Assembly (NCBI GenBank): GCA_013349485.1
Contig: DUZM01000091.1
Span: forward strand, 1-11,699
Reading direction: 5' to 3'
Length of the DNA stretch: 11,699 nt
DNA from: Candidatus Hydrogenedentota bacterium
Lineage (GTDB): Bacteria > Hydrogenedentota > Hydrogenedentia > Hydrogenedentales > SLHB01
Below the pieces are notes generated by a model. It was not told the DNA's origin and did not search any database. It saw only the letters and a list, made by a program, of their open reading frames with translations. The number at the start of each line of letters is the position of its first letter. Position 1 is the first letter of the stretch. A program made the translations under genes and the position numbers. Of this stretch, positions 1-6,981 are shown piece by piece.

Positions 1-1320
1 CAACTCGGACAAGACTATGCGTAGCGGCAGCTGGTTCGCCTCGCGTATACGGACCGCCAGCGCCACGGCCCCGAACCGCAGCACTGTGCTCAGGACGAAC
101 ACCGTGTGGTATCCATTGAGTGTGTGCGAACCCATCGTGAAGGTGGCACGGAAATTGACATAGTCGATCACTTTGCCGGCGATCACCGGACTCAGGGCCG
201 CCATCACGCCCACGGCAACGAAATTGGCGGCGGCGATATACATGGTGCGGTTTCTGCGCGGGGTGGACTTGAGCACCGTCCCTTGCATCGCGAGGTTCAT
301 TCCGGCATTGAGTATGCCATCCACGAACATCACAACGGCCAAGGCGGGAATGGCGAAACCCGGCACGCGGGAGGCCAGCACGACGGCGACCGGCGTAAAC
401 GCTTTGCCGAAAGACAAAACCCGCAACACGGGGCCGTATCCGAACCCGTCGCAGACCAGGCCCCAAAAACTCGAGGATACGGCGATGCCGAGCGCGCCCG
501 CGGCGCCGATCAGTTGCACGGCAAACACGTTCAGGCCCACGTCATCGATCATATACAGGCCGAAGAACGGCGCGGCCATAAACACGGCGAACTGCCAGTA
601 ACCCATGAACAGCAAAAACGGCCGGAACGCGCTGTCCCGGAGCGGTTGCATAAGCGTTTGCCGCAACGGGACGCCTTCGGTTCGTTCGTGCGGCGGCTCC
701 GGGACCGCAAGAAACAGCAGAATGTCGATGATGCCCAGAAAAAGGCCCACGCCGGCGATCACGGTGAAGCCGGCAATGATCCGATCGCCGATCTCGAACA
801 CATGAAACCATACGGCCACGGCCACCATCGCGGCGATGTTCGCAAACGTGATGAAACCTTGGCGGACGGCCCAGTGCCGGGTCATGGACTCCCGAGGCAC
901 CAGATCGGCCATCCACGAAAACCAAACGGGCACGCCGATCTGGGCTATGGCGTCATGGAGAACCAGCGACAGGATTATCCAGGCGATCTGGAACTGGGGT
1001 TCCGTAAACAGAAGGGGCGTCACAAGGACGCCCAGAAACGCGGCGCGGTGCGTGATTGCCAGCACGATCCAAAGCGGTTTCCGCCGTCGTATGCGGTTGC
1101 CGATCACGCTGCCGACTATCTGAAACGCGATGACGAGCGCGCCTAACCCGGAAATAAGGCCGAAATGAAACGCCGTAGCGCCGAGTTCCGTGAGAAACTT
1201 GATCCGCGGCGCGCCCGTGATGCACGTGAGATAGTAGATGCTGCCCAGCAAACCCGCCCACGTCACGACCCGCCAAACGCGCCGCATTTCCCGCGGCGGC
1301 ACACGAGCGCTCTCGCTCAC
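1..1320 (-). CDS. Major facilitator superfamily transporter (C-terminus beyond window)
   Basis: Inner-membrane secondary transporter; the substrate cannot be told from sequence. I translated 440 codons by hand from a GTG start to the window edge with no stop, so only the C-terminal end is missing. The protein is strongly hydrophobic, with about ten or eleven membrane segments in the part seen. An MFS motif A-like loop follows helix 2 (about residues 70-86, with RIRRRK), and a second follows helix 8 (about 284-300, WGLVCDGFGYGPVL), as expected for a duplicated six-helix fold. The stretch VPVWFSWMADLVPRESM (130-146) resembles the P-x-W-x-SW-x-x-DLVP loop seen in MFS proteins of environmental bacteria. 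GTG is chosen because GGAGGG lies ten bases upstream; an internal ATG at codon 12 has no such site. It is divergent from the neighbouring sigma gene. Family assignment is firm. Confidence 0.92.
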   Translation of the reverse strand, partial: MSESARVPPREMRRVWRVVTWAGLLGSIYYLTCITGAPRIKFLTELGATAFHFGLISGLGALVIAFQIVGSVIGNRIRRRKPLWIVLAITHRAAFLGVLVTPLLFTEPQFQIAWIILSLVLHDAIAQIGVPVWFSWMADLVPRESMTRHWAVRQGFITFANIAAMVAVAVWFHVFEIGDRIIAGFTVIAGVGLFLGIIDILLFLAVPEPPHERTEGVPLRQTLMQPLRDSAFRPFLLFMGYWQFAVFMAAPFFGLYMIDDVGLNVFAVQLIGAAGALGIAVSSSFWGLVCDGFGYGPVLRVLSFGKAFTPVAVVLASRVPGFAIPALAVVMFVDGILNAGMNLAMQGTVLKSTPRRNRTMYIAAANFVAVGVMAALSPVIAGKVIDYVNFRATFTMGSHTLNGYHTVFVLSTVLRFGAVALAVRIREANQLPLRIVLSEL

Positions 1321-1330
1321 GGGCTCTCTA

Positions 1331-1336
1331 CCCTCC
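1331..1336 (-). promoter_or_regulatory. Shine-Dalgarno site of the MFS gene
   Basis: GGAGGG on the minus strand, ten bases before the GTG at 1318-1320. It decides the start of a gene that has no upstream ATG. Confidence 0.75.
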
Positions 1337-1421
1337 TATTGTCCCGTCCCGCGCAAGCCCGACTTCCGGCCGGGACTGTCACCGACGCGCGGGCCACGTA
1401 TTACCAAAAGTGACAAAGATG

Positions 1422-1479
1422 ATAAGGCCGCCCCGTTATTTTCAAATACGGCAAATTTGCAAATAACGCAAGGCCTTAT
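1422..1479. repeat. Nested AT-rich inverted repeat
   Basis: Outer arms ATAAGGCC (1422-1429) and GGCCTTAT (1472-1479) match perfectly. Inner arms CGTTATTT (1434-1441) and AAATAACG (1461-1468) also match perfectly, with a short internal loop between the two stems. The 19-base apical loop ends in the palindrome GCAAATTTGC (1451-1460). The structure could be an operator, a transcript-end hairpin or a small mobile-palindrome remnant; nothing in the sequence decides between these. Confidence 0.6.
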
Positions 1480-1554
1480 TGACAAATTGCTCCCTTCTTG
1501 GACCTCGCTCCCAATCGCCGAAGCGCGCCCGGAGCCGGTCAAGTCGCATCACGT

Positions 1555-1595
1555 GCGCCACGGGTCACTTGCCCGACAGTCACTTCCGTGGGCGC
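1555..1595. repeat. Imperfect GC-rich inverted repeat
   Basis: GCGCCACGG (1555-1563) pairs with CCGTGGGCGC (1586-1595) if one G is bulged. The loop contains two copies of TCACTT. The function is unknown and it may be one of the dispersed palindromes of this genome. Confidence 0.4.
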
Positions 1596-1752
1596 TGCCC
1601 GGCCGCTCGCCTTGGCGCGTGGCGTGCTGACGGGCTCTGGTACAGTCACATGCTCGCAGGTACTGACCCGAATAACAGTCTTTGAGTATCCGCGCCTTGA
1701 GCCCGCCTGAAATGATACACGTGCTGTGTCCTCTTTTCTATGCTCAGTTGTC

Positions 1753-1758
1753 TATACT
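1753..1758 (+). promoter_or_regulatory. Possible -10 element of the first sigma fusion gene
   Basis: TATACT lies 22 bases before the ATG at 1781. There is no good -35 hexamer 16-18 bases upstream, and a transcript starting about seven bases downstream would have a very short leader. Weak call. Confidence 0.25.
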
Positions 1759-1780
1759 AAACAGAGAGGAAGAACGCGTG

Positions 1781-4486
1781 ATGTCGGCCTCAGAAACACT
1801 CAAGGATGCCGGGCTTGTCGGGCGGACGCTCGATGGGGACAGGGAGGCTTTCGGGCTGCTCGTCGAGCGCCACTCGAGCGTGGTGTTCGGCGTCGCTCTG
1901 TCGCATCTCCACAACGCCGCCGACGCCGAGGACGTAACACAAGACGTGTTCTTAACGGCCTACAAGGCACTCAATACACTTCGCGATCGACGCAAATTTA
2001 CCCGCTGGCTTGTAACCCTTGCCAGAAACCGTTGCCGAAACCTCTTGAGGCACCGCCGACTCGAAGCCGCCCTGCCTGACCGGCTGGACGGCATCGAGGC
2101 AGCTTCGCGGCCGCGCCCGGAACGCGACGAGGTGTGCCGGTTGCTGCGCGAGGAAATGCAGGAACTGGATGAATCCGCGCGCGAGGTGTTGCTCCTCCAC
2201 TACTTCTCACGTAAGAAGATCCGCGAGATTGCCGACATCCTCGGGATTTCGAAGAGCGCCGCGGCCAAGCGGCTGCAACGCGCCCGCACGACGCTCGGCG
2301 AACGGCTCGTGGACGTCCTCGGCGAGCAGTTGCGCCGGGGGGACAAACCCAAAGAACGCACCGCGCGCGTCACGGCTGCCGTTGTGGGCGCCAGACCCCT
2401 CTGGAAAACCGCCGCCGTTGCAGGAGCCGCGTCAGAAGCGCTTGAAAGTTCGGTGCCGTTGTCGATACCCGGCCTCGGAAAAGTGCTGGGAGGTGTCTTG
2501 CTCATGAAGAAAACCCTGATAGGTCTCTTGCTGTGTGCCGTGGCGCTGCTCGCGTTCTGGATGTCGCTTGATGGGTGGCGCGAAGAGAAGGCGGAGCCAG
2601 AAAGGACGAGTGCGTATACCGCCGCGCCACGCTCGAGTCTCGCCGAGCCGGATGGGCTCGAGGAAGACGAGCAGCGTAGGGAGTCGGCAAAAGAGGGCGA
2701 TTCAGAACCTATCGAGCACCTGGTGGCCCCGGAAGAAGGGGCGGCTGACGACTGCCTCATTTCGGACGCGGAACAATACTGCTCGATTTCAGGCCGGATT
2801 GTCGATGAAGCCGGCGCGCCGATTCCCGGAGCAGAGGTCCTCGTTGTGGCGGTGTGTTCGACTGAAGCCAAGTATCGTGAAGACACCGAGCACTATTTTG
2901 GCGCGTTATTGGACGAGACGCGCCGTTTCAGCGACATCGGCGATGCGTCCGGGGCTTACGACATCTCGGGAATTCCGTTCCGCGGAAGTGCGCGTGTCTT
3001 TGCTTCTGCCGAAGGATATGCACAGATGCGTCGCGTGCGCGTAGTGTTGTCGGACGGCTATTCATTGGAGAATGTCGATGTGGTGCTTGGCCTGGGCGAG
3101 ACAGTTGCGGGGCGGGTGTTGACTGAAGGCGGGCAACCGGTCGCCGGTGCGGTAGTCGTGCCCTGCGGAAGCTCCCCTAAGGCACTGGCATATACCGACA
3201 AGAATGGACTTTTCACCATAGCAGGCGACCGAGGGGACTTGCACTGGTTGCGGGTATTCAAACCGGGCCTCGGCTTCGTCACCTTCTCGGATGTGCCGGC
3301 ACCGAGTACGGAGACCATCGAGCTTCGAATGCCCGGGACAGCCGTGCTGAAGGGCCGCACAACCTGCCCTGACAATGCGTCTGCCTCAGGACTGCACGTC
3401 CGTTTAGTGGGTGCAGCGGAAATCGCGGGCCGGTTCTTGCTTCACTACCCGAGCACCTTCACGGACGAAAACGGCCGCTACGAAATCGCTGGATTGGATG
3501 TGGGCCTGACTTACGAAGTTGCCGTGTATGATAATCAAGAAACGTTGCGGGCGCGAGCAGACTTAGGCTACCTCGAACCTGGCAAGGAAACCGTTTGGAA
3601 CTGCCAAATCCAGGACCCGATCTGCATCCACGGCCACGTTTGCGGCCAAGAAAGCCGAGAGCCGATCATGATGCCTTCGCTTTTCGCCGTCCGCGCCGTG
3701 AAAGACGATCAAGAAGTCGCGGTGCATCACATGAAGCACGGCGGCGGCGCTTATAGCCTCCGCATCCCAGGTGTCTCCGGGAAATACCTGATTTGCCCCT
3801 CCTATGAACCGTATACGCATCATGGATTTGAGAATTTGGGCAGGGAGGTGTATCTGACCCCCGGGGAAGAAAAGGAGATCGATCTTTTCGTGCCGGAGCC
3901 GTTCACGATGGCTATCCGAGTCATTGATGAAGCGGACCGTCCTGTTTTGGGTGCGACGGTGGGAAGGTCCGGTTCCGGGCTTTTCACCGTCGTAGGCGTA
4001 ACCGACGAAAGCGGACGGTATCAATACGCTGGCTTCACCCCTGTCGTAAACGAAGATAGTTCGGAGATAGGCGAAGGTTGCCTGACGGTGTCGCACCCCG
4101 GGTATGTCGACGAGGAGAGCACGCATCAGTGGGGGTATTCGGGGGAGGCGTTTCCTGAAGAGACCATCGTACTCTACAGAGCGGCCGGCGTACGCGGCAG
4201 GGCCGTTGACGTTGACGGAAGTCCGTTTGCCGGCGCAGGGCTCGAGCTCACTGTACACTACGGAGACGGCAGCTCAAAGGTGTTGGACCTGCGCACCAAT
4301 GCCGACGGCTTGTTCAGAGAATCCGAGTCCATACCCGCCACGGAATGCTCGTTCGAAGCAATGCTATGGCATCGGCAAGACGGCGAAACGCTGCGCGATA
4401 CGTGGCGCTGCGAACCCATCGACTGTACGCCGGGCCAAGTCACCGACCTCGGCGCGATCGTCTTCGCGCCGAGGGCCGATCCTTAG
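1781..4486 (+). CDS. Membrane-anchored ECF sigma factor with six carboxypeptidase-regulatory-like modules
   Basis: Likely a promoter-specificity factor for RNA polymerase held at the inner membrane, with a sensing or ligand-binding part outside (inference). 901 aa. Sigma2 spans about residues 24-92, with the region 2.2 signature DAEDVTQDVF (48-57). Sigma4 spans about 114-175, with the helix-turn-helix REIADILGISKSAAAKRLQR (148-167). A linker leads to Met242-Lys-Lys and one hydrophobic helix (245-263), then an acidic linker (267-325) with EPDGL (289-293). Six beta-sandwich modules follow, opening near 337, 440, 522, 613, 708 and 802; most repeat G-R-x-V-D-x-x-G-x-P-x-x-G-A and D-x-x-G-x-Y/F. 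The fourth is degenerate. The ectodomain has 13 cysteines. The ATG at 1781 is chosen for AGAGGAAG ten bases upstream and for matching the paralogue's length; the frame is open further upstream. No anti-sigma gene is adjacent. Confidence 0.94.
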   Translation: MSASETLKDAGLVGRTLDGDREAFGLLVERHSSVVFGVALSHLHNAADAEDVTQDVFLTAYKALNTLRDRRKFTRWLVTLARNRCRNLLRHRRLEAALPDRLDGIEAASRPRPERDEVCRLLREEMQELDESAREVLLLHYFSRKKIREIADILGISKSAAAKRLQRARTTLGERLVDVLGEQLRRGDKPKERTARVTAAVVGARPLWKTAAVAGAASEALESSVPLSIPGLGKVLGGVLLMKKTLIGLLLCAVALLAFWMSLDGWREEKAEPERTSAYTAAPRSSLAEPDGLEEDEQRRESAKEGDSEPIEHLVAPEEGAADDCLISDAEQYCSISGRIVDEAGAPIPGAEVLVVAVCSTEAKYREDTEHYFGALLDETRRFSDIGDASGAYDISGIPFRGSARVFASAEGYAQMRRVRVVLSDGYSLENVDVVLGLGETVAGRVLTEGGQPVAGAVVVPCGSSPKALAYTDKNGLFTIAGDRGDLHWLRVFKPGLGFVTFSDVPAPSTETIELRMPGTAVLKGRTTCPDNASASGLHVRLVGAAEIAGRFLLHYPSTFTDENGRYEIAGLDVGLTYEVAVYDNQETLRARADLGYLEPGKETVWNCQIQDPICIHGHVCGQESREPIMMPSLFAVRAVKDDQEVAVHHMKHGGGAYSLRIPGVSGKYLICPSYEPYTHHGFENLGREVYLTPGEEKEIDLFVPEPFTMAIRVIDEADRPVLGATVGRSGSGLFTVVGVTDESGRYQYAGFTPVVNEDSSEIGEGCLTVSHPGYVDEESTHQWGYSGEAFPEETIVLYRAAGVRGRAVDVDGSPFAGAGLELTVHYGDGSSKVLDLRTNADGLFRESESIPATECSFEAMLWHRQDGETLRDTWRCEPIDCTPGQVTDLGAIVFAPRADP
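2488..2506 (+). promoter_or_regulatory. Possible internal translation start in the first sigma fusion
   Basis: GGGAGG (2488-2493) is followed after ten bases by ATGAAGAA, in frame, exactly before the transmembrane helix. Initiation here would give a protein of about 660 aa beginning Met-Lys-Lys plus a hydrophobic stretch, like a signal anchor, and lacking the sigma domains. The same arrangement with identical spacing occurs in the paralogue at 8235. Use as a start is inference. Confidence 0.4.
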
Positions 4487-4599
4487 CTGGAGCTGGACCG
4501 GTGATTCGCATAAGAAAGCTGCGAACCCTTAGGGCCTGAGAACTCCCAGCACCGCCGAACCGCCCAAAGCAAAGCCCCCGGAGGTGGTGACGCGTAAAG

Positions 4600-4628
4600 C
4601 CCCGGGTGAAGCGAAGCGGAACCCGGGG
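4600..4628. repeat. Hairpin with CCCCGGGT arms
   Basis: CCCCGGGT (4600-4607) and ACCCGGGG (4621-4628) are perfect inverted arms around a 13-base loop that contains GAAGCGAAGCG. It lies 113 bases after the sigma-fusion stop. It looks like a REP-type palindrome and may also act as a transcription end. Confidence 0.6.
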
Positions 4629-4632
4629 AAGG

Positions 4633-4665
4633 CGCCTCCCCCGCCCCAAAAGCCCACCGGAGGCG
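4633..4665. repeat. Hairpin with CGCCTCC arms
   Basis: CGCCTCC (4633-4639) and GGAGGCG (4659-4665) pair perfectly over a 19-base C/A-rich loop. It follows the previous hairpin directly. Confidence 0.45.
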
Positions 4666-4690
4666 GGCGACGGACAGCCTTTCTTAGCAG

Positions 4691-4726
4691 GAGCCCCGCC
4701 TCAGGCGGGAGCCCCGCCTCGGGCGG
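4691..4726. repeat. Two tandem 18-base self-palindromic GC repeats
   Basis: GAGCCCCGCCTCAGGCGG (4691-4708) is followed at once by the same unit with one base changed (A to G, 4709-4726). Each unit folds on itself with CCCGCC and GGCGGG arms around a three-base loop, and the second extends to seven pairs. A G-run follows to 4732. Confidence 0.7.
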
Positions 4727-4772
4727 GGGGGGACGCGGCCGTTACTCTCCACAGTTGGCTCAGTGGCTGTGG

Positions 4773-4805
4773 GAAAAGTGATTGCTTCGCTTCGCTCGCA
4801 ATGAC
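4773..4805 (+). repeat. REP-like element, copy A
   Basis: A 33-base element that begins GAAAAGTGATTGC, has a TTCGCTTCGCTCG core and ends GCAATGAC. The same two ends occur in copies B and C at 6983-7021 and 7045-7101. The core is of the GCGAAGC type often seen in dispersed bacterial palindromes. Confidence 0.65.
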
Positions 4806-4912
4806 ACTAAGATCAGGCTCTTGGACTTGTGTGCTCGTTATCCCAAGGAAGGTCGCACATTCGTTCAAAGGATTTACGATTCAGCACGGTGGCTATGCTC
4901 ACCGGGGCCACG

Positions 4913-5473
4913 TTAATCTTGGTGGAGGATGTACACGTCGGGGAGTTCGCGGTAGGCTTCGTTGTAATCGAGGCCGTAGCCCACGACGAAGTGGTTGTCG
5001 ATCTGGAACCCGACGTATCGAGGGCGGACATCGACCTGGCGTCGCGCCGGTTTGTCGAGAAGTGTGCATAGATGAAGGCTGGCGGGCCGTTCCGCGTCGA
5101 GGCGGTCGAGGATGGCTGCAGCCGTTACGCCGGTATCGAGGATGTCCTCGACCAGGAGCACGTCCTTGCCCGCCAAGGAGGTCTCAGGCAGGTGGGTAAA
5201 CTCGACTGCGCCCCTCGACCGCACGCCTTTGTAGCTTCGCGCGCGCACAAACTCGAGCGTGACGGGAATCGTCAACCGCCGCATAAGGTCCGCGGCAAAC
5301 GGCAGCCCGCCTTTCAACACCGTGACAAGCACGATGCCGACGCCGCGTGGGTGTTCGGCCCCGTCCCCGTAGGCGTGCTTGCACGCGTAGTCCCGAGACA
5401 CAGCCTCGGCCAGTTCGGCCACCCGTTGCTGAACGGCCGCCGCCGCGATTAAGGGTTTCTCACCAATTCGCAT
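4913..5473 (-). CDS. hpt: Hypoxanthine-guanine phosphoribosyltransferase
   Basis: Cytoplasmic purine-salvage enzyme that joins hypoxanthine or guanine to PRPP, giving IMP or GMP and pyrophosphate. The 186 aa length is usual for the bacterial family. The PRPP-binding loop VLLVEDILDTG is at 105-115. VTVLKGGLPFAADL (50-63) matches the conserved LKGG region, ARSYKG (78-83) the flexible loop, and FVVGYGLDYNEAYRELP (162-178) the C-terminal purine-binding signature. The ATG at 5473 is chosen because GAGGTG lies four bases upstream, inside the end of tilS; a TTG one codon earlier is also open. The reading frame overlaps tilS by 14 bases, implying translational coupling. In many bacteria ftsH follows this pair, but here a palindrome-rich spacer and a convergent gene follow. 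Confidence 0.97.
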   Translation of the reverse strand: MRIGEKPLIAAAAVQQRVAELAEAVSRDYACKHAYGDGAEHPRGVGIVLVTVLKGGLPFAADLMRRLTIPVTLEFVRARSYKGVRSRGAVEFTHLPETSLAGKDVLLVEDILDTGVTAAAILDRLDAERPASLHLCTLLDKPARRQVDVRPRYVGFQIDNHFVVGYGLDYNEAYRELPDVYILHQD

Positions 5474-6845
5474 CAACCACCTCGATCTCGATCACCTGGG
5501 ACGTCTCCGGCCCGACGGCGCCGTGTGCCGCAATCGCATAGCCAATCACCCACAAAACCGTTTCACCCGAAACCAAGAGCGGCTGCGAGTCCCGTCGCGT
5601 CGCGGGAAGGCCGATATCGATGAAGTAGTCTTTCAGTTTCTTCGTTCCCGTCATTCCTAGCGGCGTGAACCGGTCGCCGGCCCGCCGATGCCGCACGGCC
5701 AACGCGGCGCCAGCCGCTTGCGCATCGAACACCTGGCGCGTAGGCGAACAATATGCCGCTAGATCGGCCGCAGGCACGCGATCGAGGCGCCGCACGCGAT
5801 AGAGGCGGCCGAATGCTTCCGTGTCTCCGGGCACCGCAAGCGGAATCACCCGATCGGCCAAAACCACCGGGCCGGTTCGCACCTCGGTAGTGGTGCGGCC
5901 ATTGTGCAGCGTGACGCCGCCGCCGAGGTCGAAGGCGCGGCCGGTGGACCCTTCGGCAATAAACCTTGCCGCAGCCGCAACGCGATCGAAGGGACAATCG
6001 ACGCCGCGCCCCCACGCCAGCATGAGGACGGCCCGGCGCTGAAGCGCGGGGTCGCCCCGCGCGAATGCCTGCCGGTCAATGGCCTGGTCTTCTCCAAGAC
6101 ACTGCTGCCAGAACGTTCTCGCGGCGGCCTCGATGAACGCGTTCTCGACGCGCTCGAGATCGGCGAGCCGGCATAGGGCGTCGCGTACCCTCGGGTTGAA
6201 CTCCGCGAGACGCGGCAGCAACTCGTGCCGGACCTTGTTTCGCAAGAACCGCGTGTCTGCGTTCGTCCTGTCGATCTGGTGCGGCAGGCCAAGGTCTTCG
6301 AGATAGGCGAGGACCTCGTTGCGGGTGCACGCGAGCAAGGGCCGTACGATCCGCACCCCGCGCTCGGCGCGTACGGGGGGGATGCCGGCAAGTCCGTGCG
6401 GCGCGGTGCCGCGCAGGAGACGCATGAGGACGGTTTCGGCCTGGTCGTCGGCCTGGTGGCCTGTCGCCACGCAGGCGCAGCCGACCTGTTCGGCCGTGTC
6501 GAGGAGGAACTCGTAGCGGGCCTGTCGGGCGTACTCTTCGAAGGAGAGGGGGGATGCCGCGGCCTCGGGCTCGATGGCGCGACTCGCGGTGTGAAACGGC
6601 AACCCCCGTCGCGCCGCCAGTTCCCGCACGAACGCCGCATCCTCTCCGCTCTCCCCGTTTCGCGTTTGATGGTCGAAATGCGCGACCTCGAGCGCGTAGC
6701 CCAACGCGCCGAGCGCGTCGAGCAGGCACACCGAGTCCGCCCCGCCGGATACTGCCGCCAACACGCGCTCACCGGCGCCAATCATGTTGTGGGCGGCAAT
6801 CGTCCGCCGGACCCTCTCGATTAGCATTTCAGTCGTTTTTGACAA
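5460..6845 (-). CDS. tilS: tRNA(Ile)-lysidine synthase
   Basis: Cytoplasmic enzyme that attaches lysine to C34 of tRNA-Ile(CAU) using ATP, so that the tRNA reads AUA and is charged with isoleucine. 461 aa from the chosen start, normal for the full-length form. The PP-loop SGGADS is at 33-38, FDHQTRNGESGEDAAFV at 57-73, and the GHQADDQAET signature at 129-138. RTNADTRFLRNKVRHELLP is at 193-211. The C-terminal tRNA-binding domain includes RAGDRF (388-393) and LKDYFID (404-410). The start is uncertain. The TTG at 6845 has GGAG seven bases upstream. The in-frame ATG at 6827 has no ribosome site, and an ATG at 6974 would add 43 residues with no family resemblance, next to a REP-like repeat. It overlaps hpt by 14 bases. 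Confidence 0.96.
   Translation of the reverse strand: MSKTTEMLIERVRRTIAAHNMIGAGERVLAAVSGGADSVCLLDALGALGYALEVAHFDHQTRNGESGEDAAFVRELAARRGLPFHTASRAIEPEAAASPLSFEEYARQARYEFLLDTAEQVGCACVATGHQADDQAETVLMRLLRGTAPHGLAGIPPVRAERGVRIVRPLLACTRNEVLAYLEDLGLPHQIDRTNADTRFLRNKVRHELLPRLAEFNPRVRDALCRLADLERVENAFIEAAARTFWQQCLGEDQAIDRQAFARGDPALQRRAVLMLAWGRGVDCPFDRVAAAARFIAEGSTGRAFDLGGGVTLHNGRTTTEVRTGPVVLADRVIPLAVPGDTEAFGRLYRVRRLDRVPAADLAAYCSPTRQVFDAQAAGAALAVRHRRAGDRFTPLGMTGTKKLKDYFIDIGLPATRRDSQPLLVSGETVLWVIGYAIAAHGAVGPETSQVIEIEVVDANW
5478..5483 (-). promoter_or_regulatory. Shine-Dalgarno site of hpt inside tilS
   Basis: GAGGTG on the minus strand, four bases before the hpt ATG at 5471-5473 and within the last codons of tilS. 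It supports translational coupling. Confidence 0.65.
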
Positions 6846-6852
6846 CAGCTCG

Positions 6853-6856
6853 CTCC
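6853..6856 (-). promoter_or_regulatory. Likely ribosome site for tilS TTG start
   Basis: GGAG on the minus strand, seven bases before TTG (6843-6845). It is the only purine-rich site at proper spacing near the conserved part of TilS. Confidence 0.4.
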
Positions 6857-6981
6857 AAAGCCGCCGCTTGGGTAACAGTGGTTCTCCAGCCACTCCTTCT
6901 CGCAGAAACCTGATCGAGTTCTCCGGCGTGGTTCTGATGAACCCGTTCAGTGGCTGGACACCGTCAACGCGCATCTGCTCT

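Larger units (their letters stand above)
1321..1780. other. Divergent intergenic spacer between MFS gene and first sigma fusion
   Basis: This 460-base gap separates the two divergent genes. I see no protein gene, tRNA or convincing sigma70 promoter pair. It holds an AT-rich nested inverted repeat (1422-1479), a GC-rich imperfect hairpin (1555-1595) and, close to the sigma gene, a -10-like TATACT at 1753-1758. A perfect TTGACA at 1479-1484 has no matching -10 at normal spacing. Confidence 0.6.
4487..4912. other. Convergent intergenic spacer with palindrome cluster
   Basis: A 426-base gap between the 3' ends of the first sigma fusion and hpt. No credible gene. From left to right it holds a CCCCGGGT hairpin, a CGCCTCC hairpin, a tandem pair of 18-base GC palindromes and one REP-like element. 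A short stem near the hpt end (CGGTG and CACCG, about 4887-4905) has no T-run, so I see no classical terminator for hpt. The GC hairpins may end transcription from both sides. Confidence 0.6.

Noticed and set aside
106..1146. A 346-codon plus-strand open frame
   Set aside because: It lies antisense to the MFS gene. Its product is full of His, Arg, Gly and Asp with no hydrophobic core, while the minus strand gives a clean membrane protein with MFS motifs and a good ribosome site.
1479..1507. Perfect TTGACA that could be a -35 box
   Set aside because: The bases 17 positions on (ACCTCG) do not resemble a -10 box, and it overlaps the end of the nested palindrome.
5846..6781. Long minus-strand frame of 311 codons inside tilS, and others in the same area
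   Set aside because: They are Arg-, Pro- and Ser-rich frame shadows of the GC-rich tilS gene. Only the tilS frame shows family motifs.
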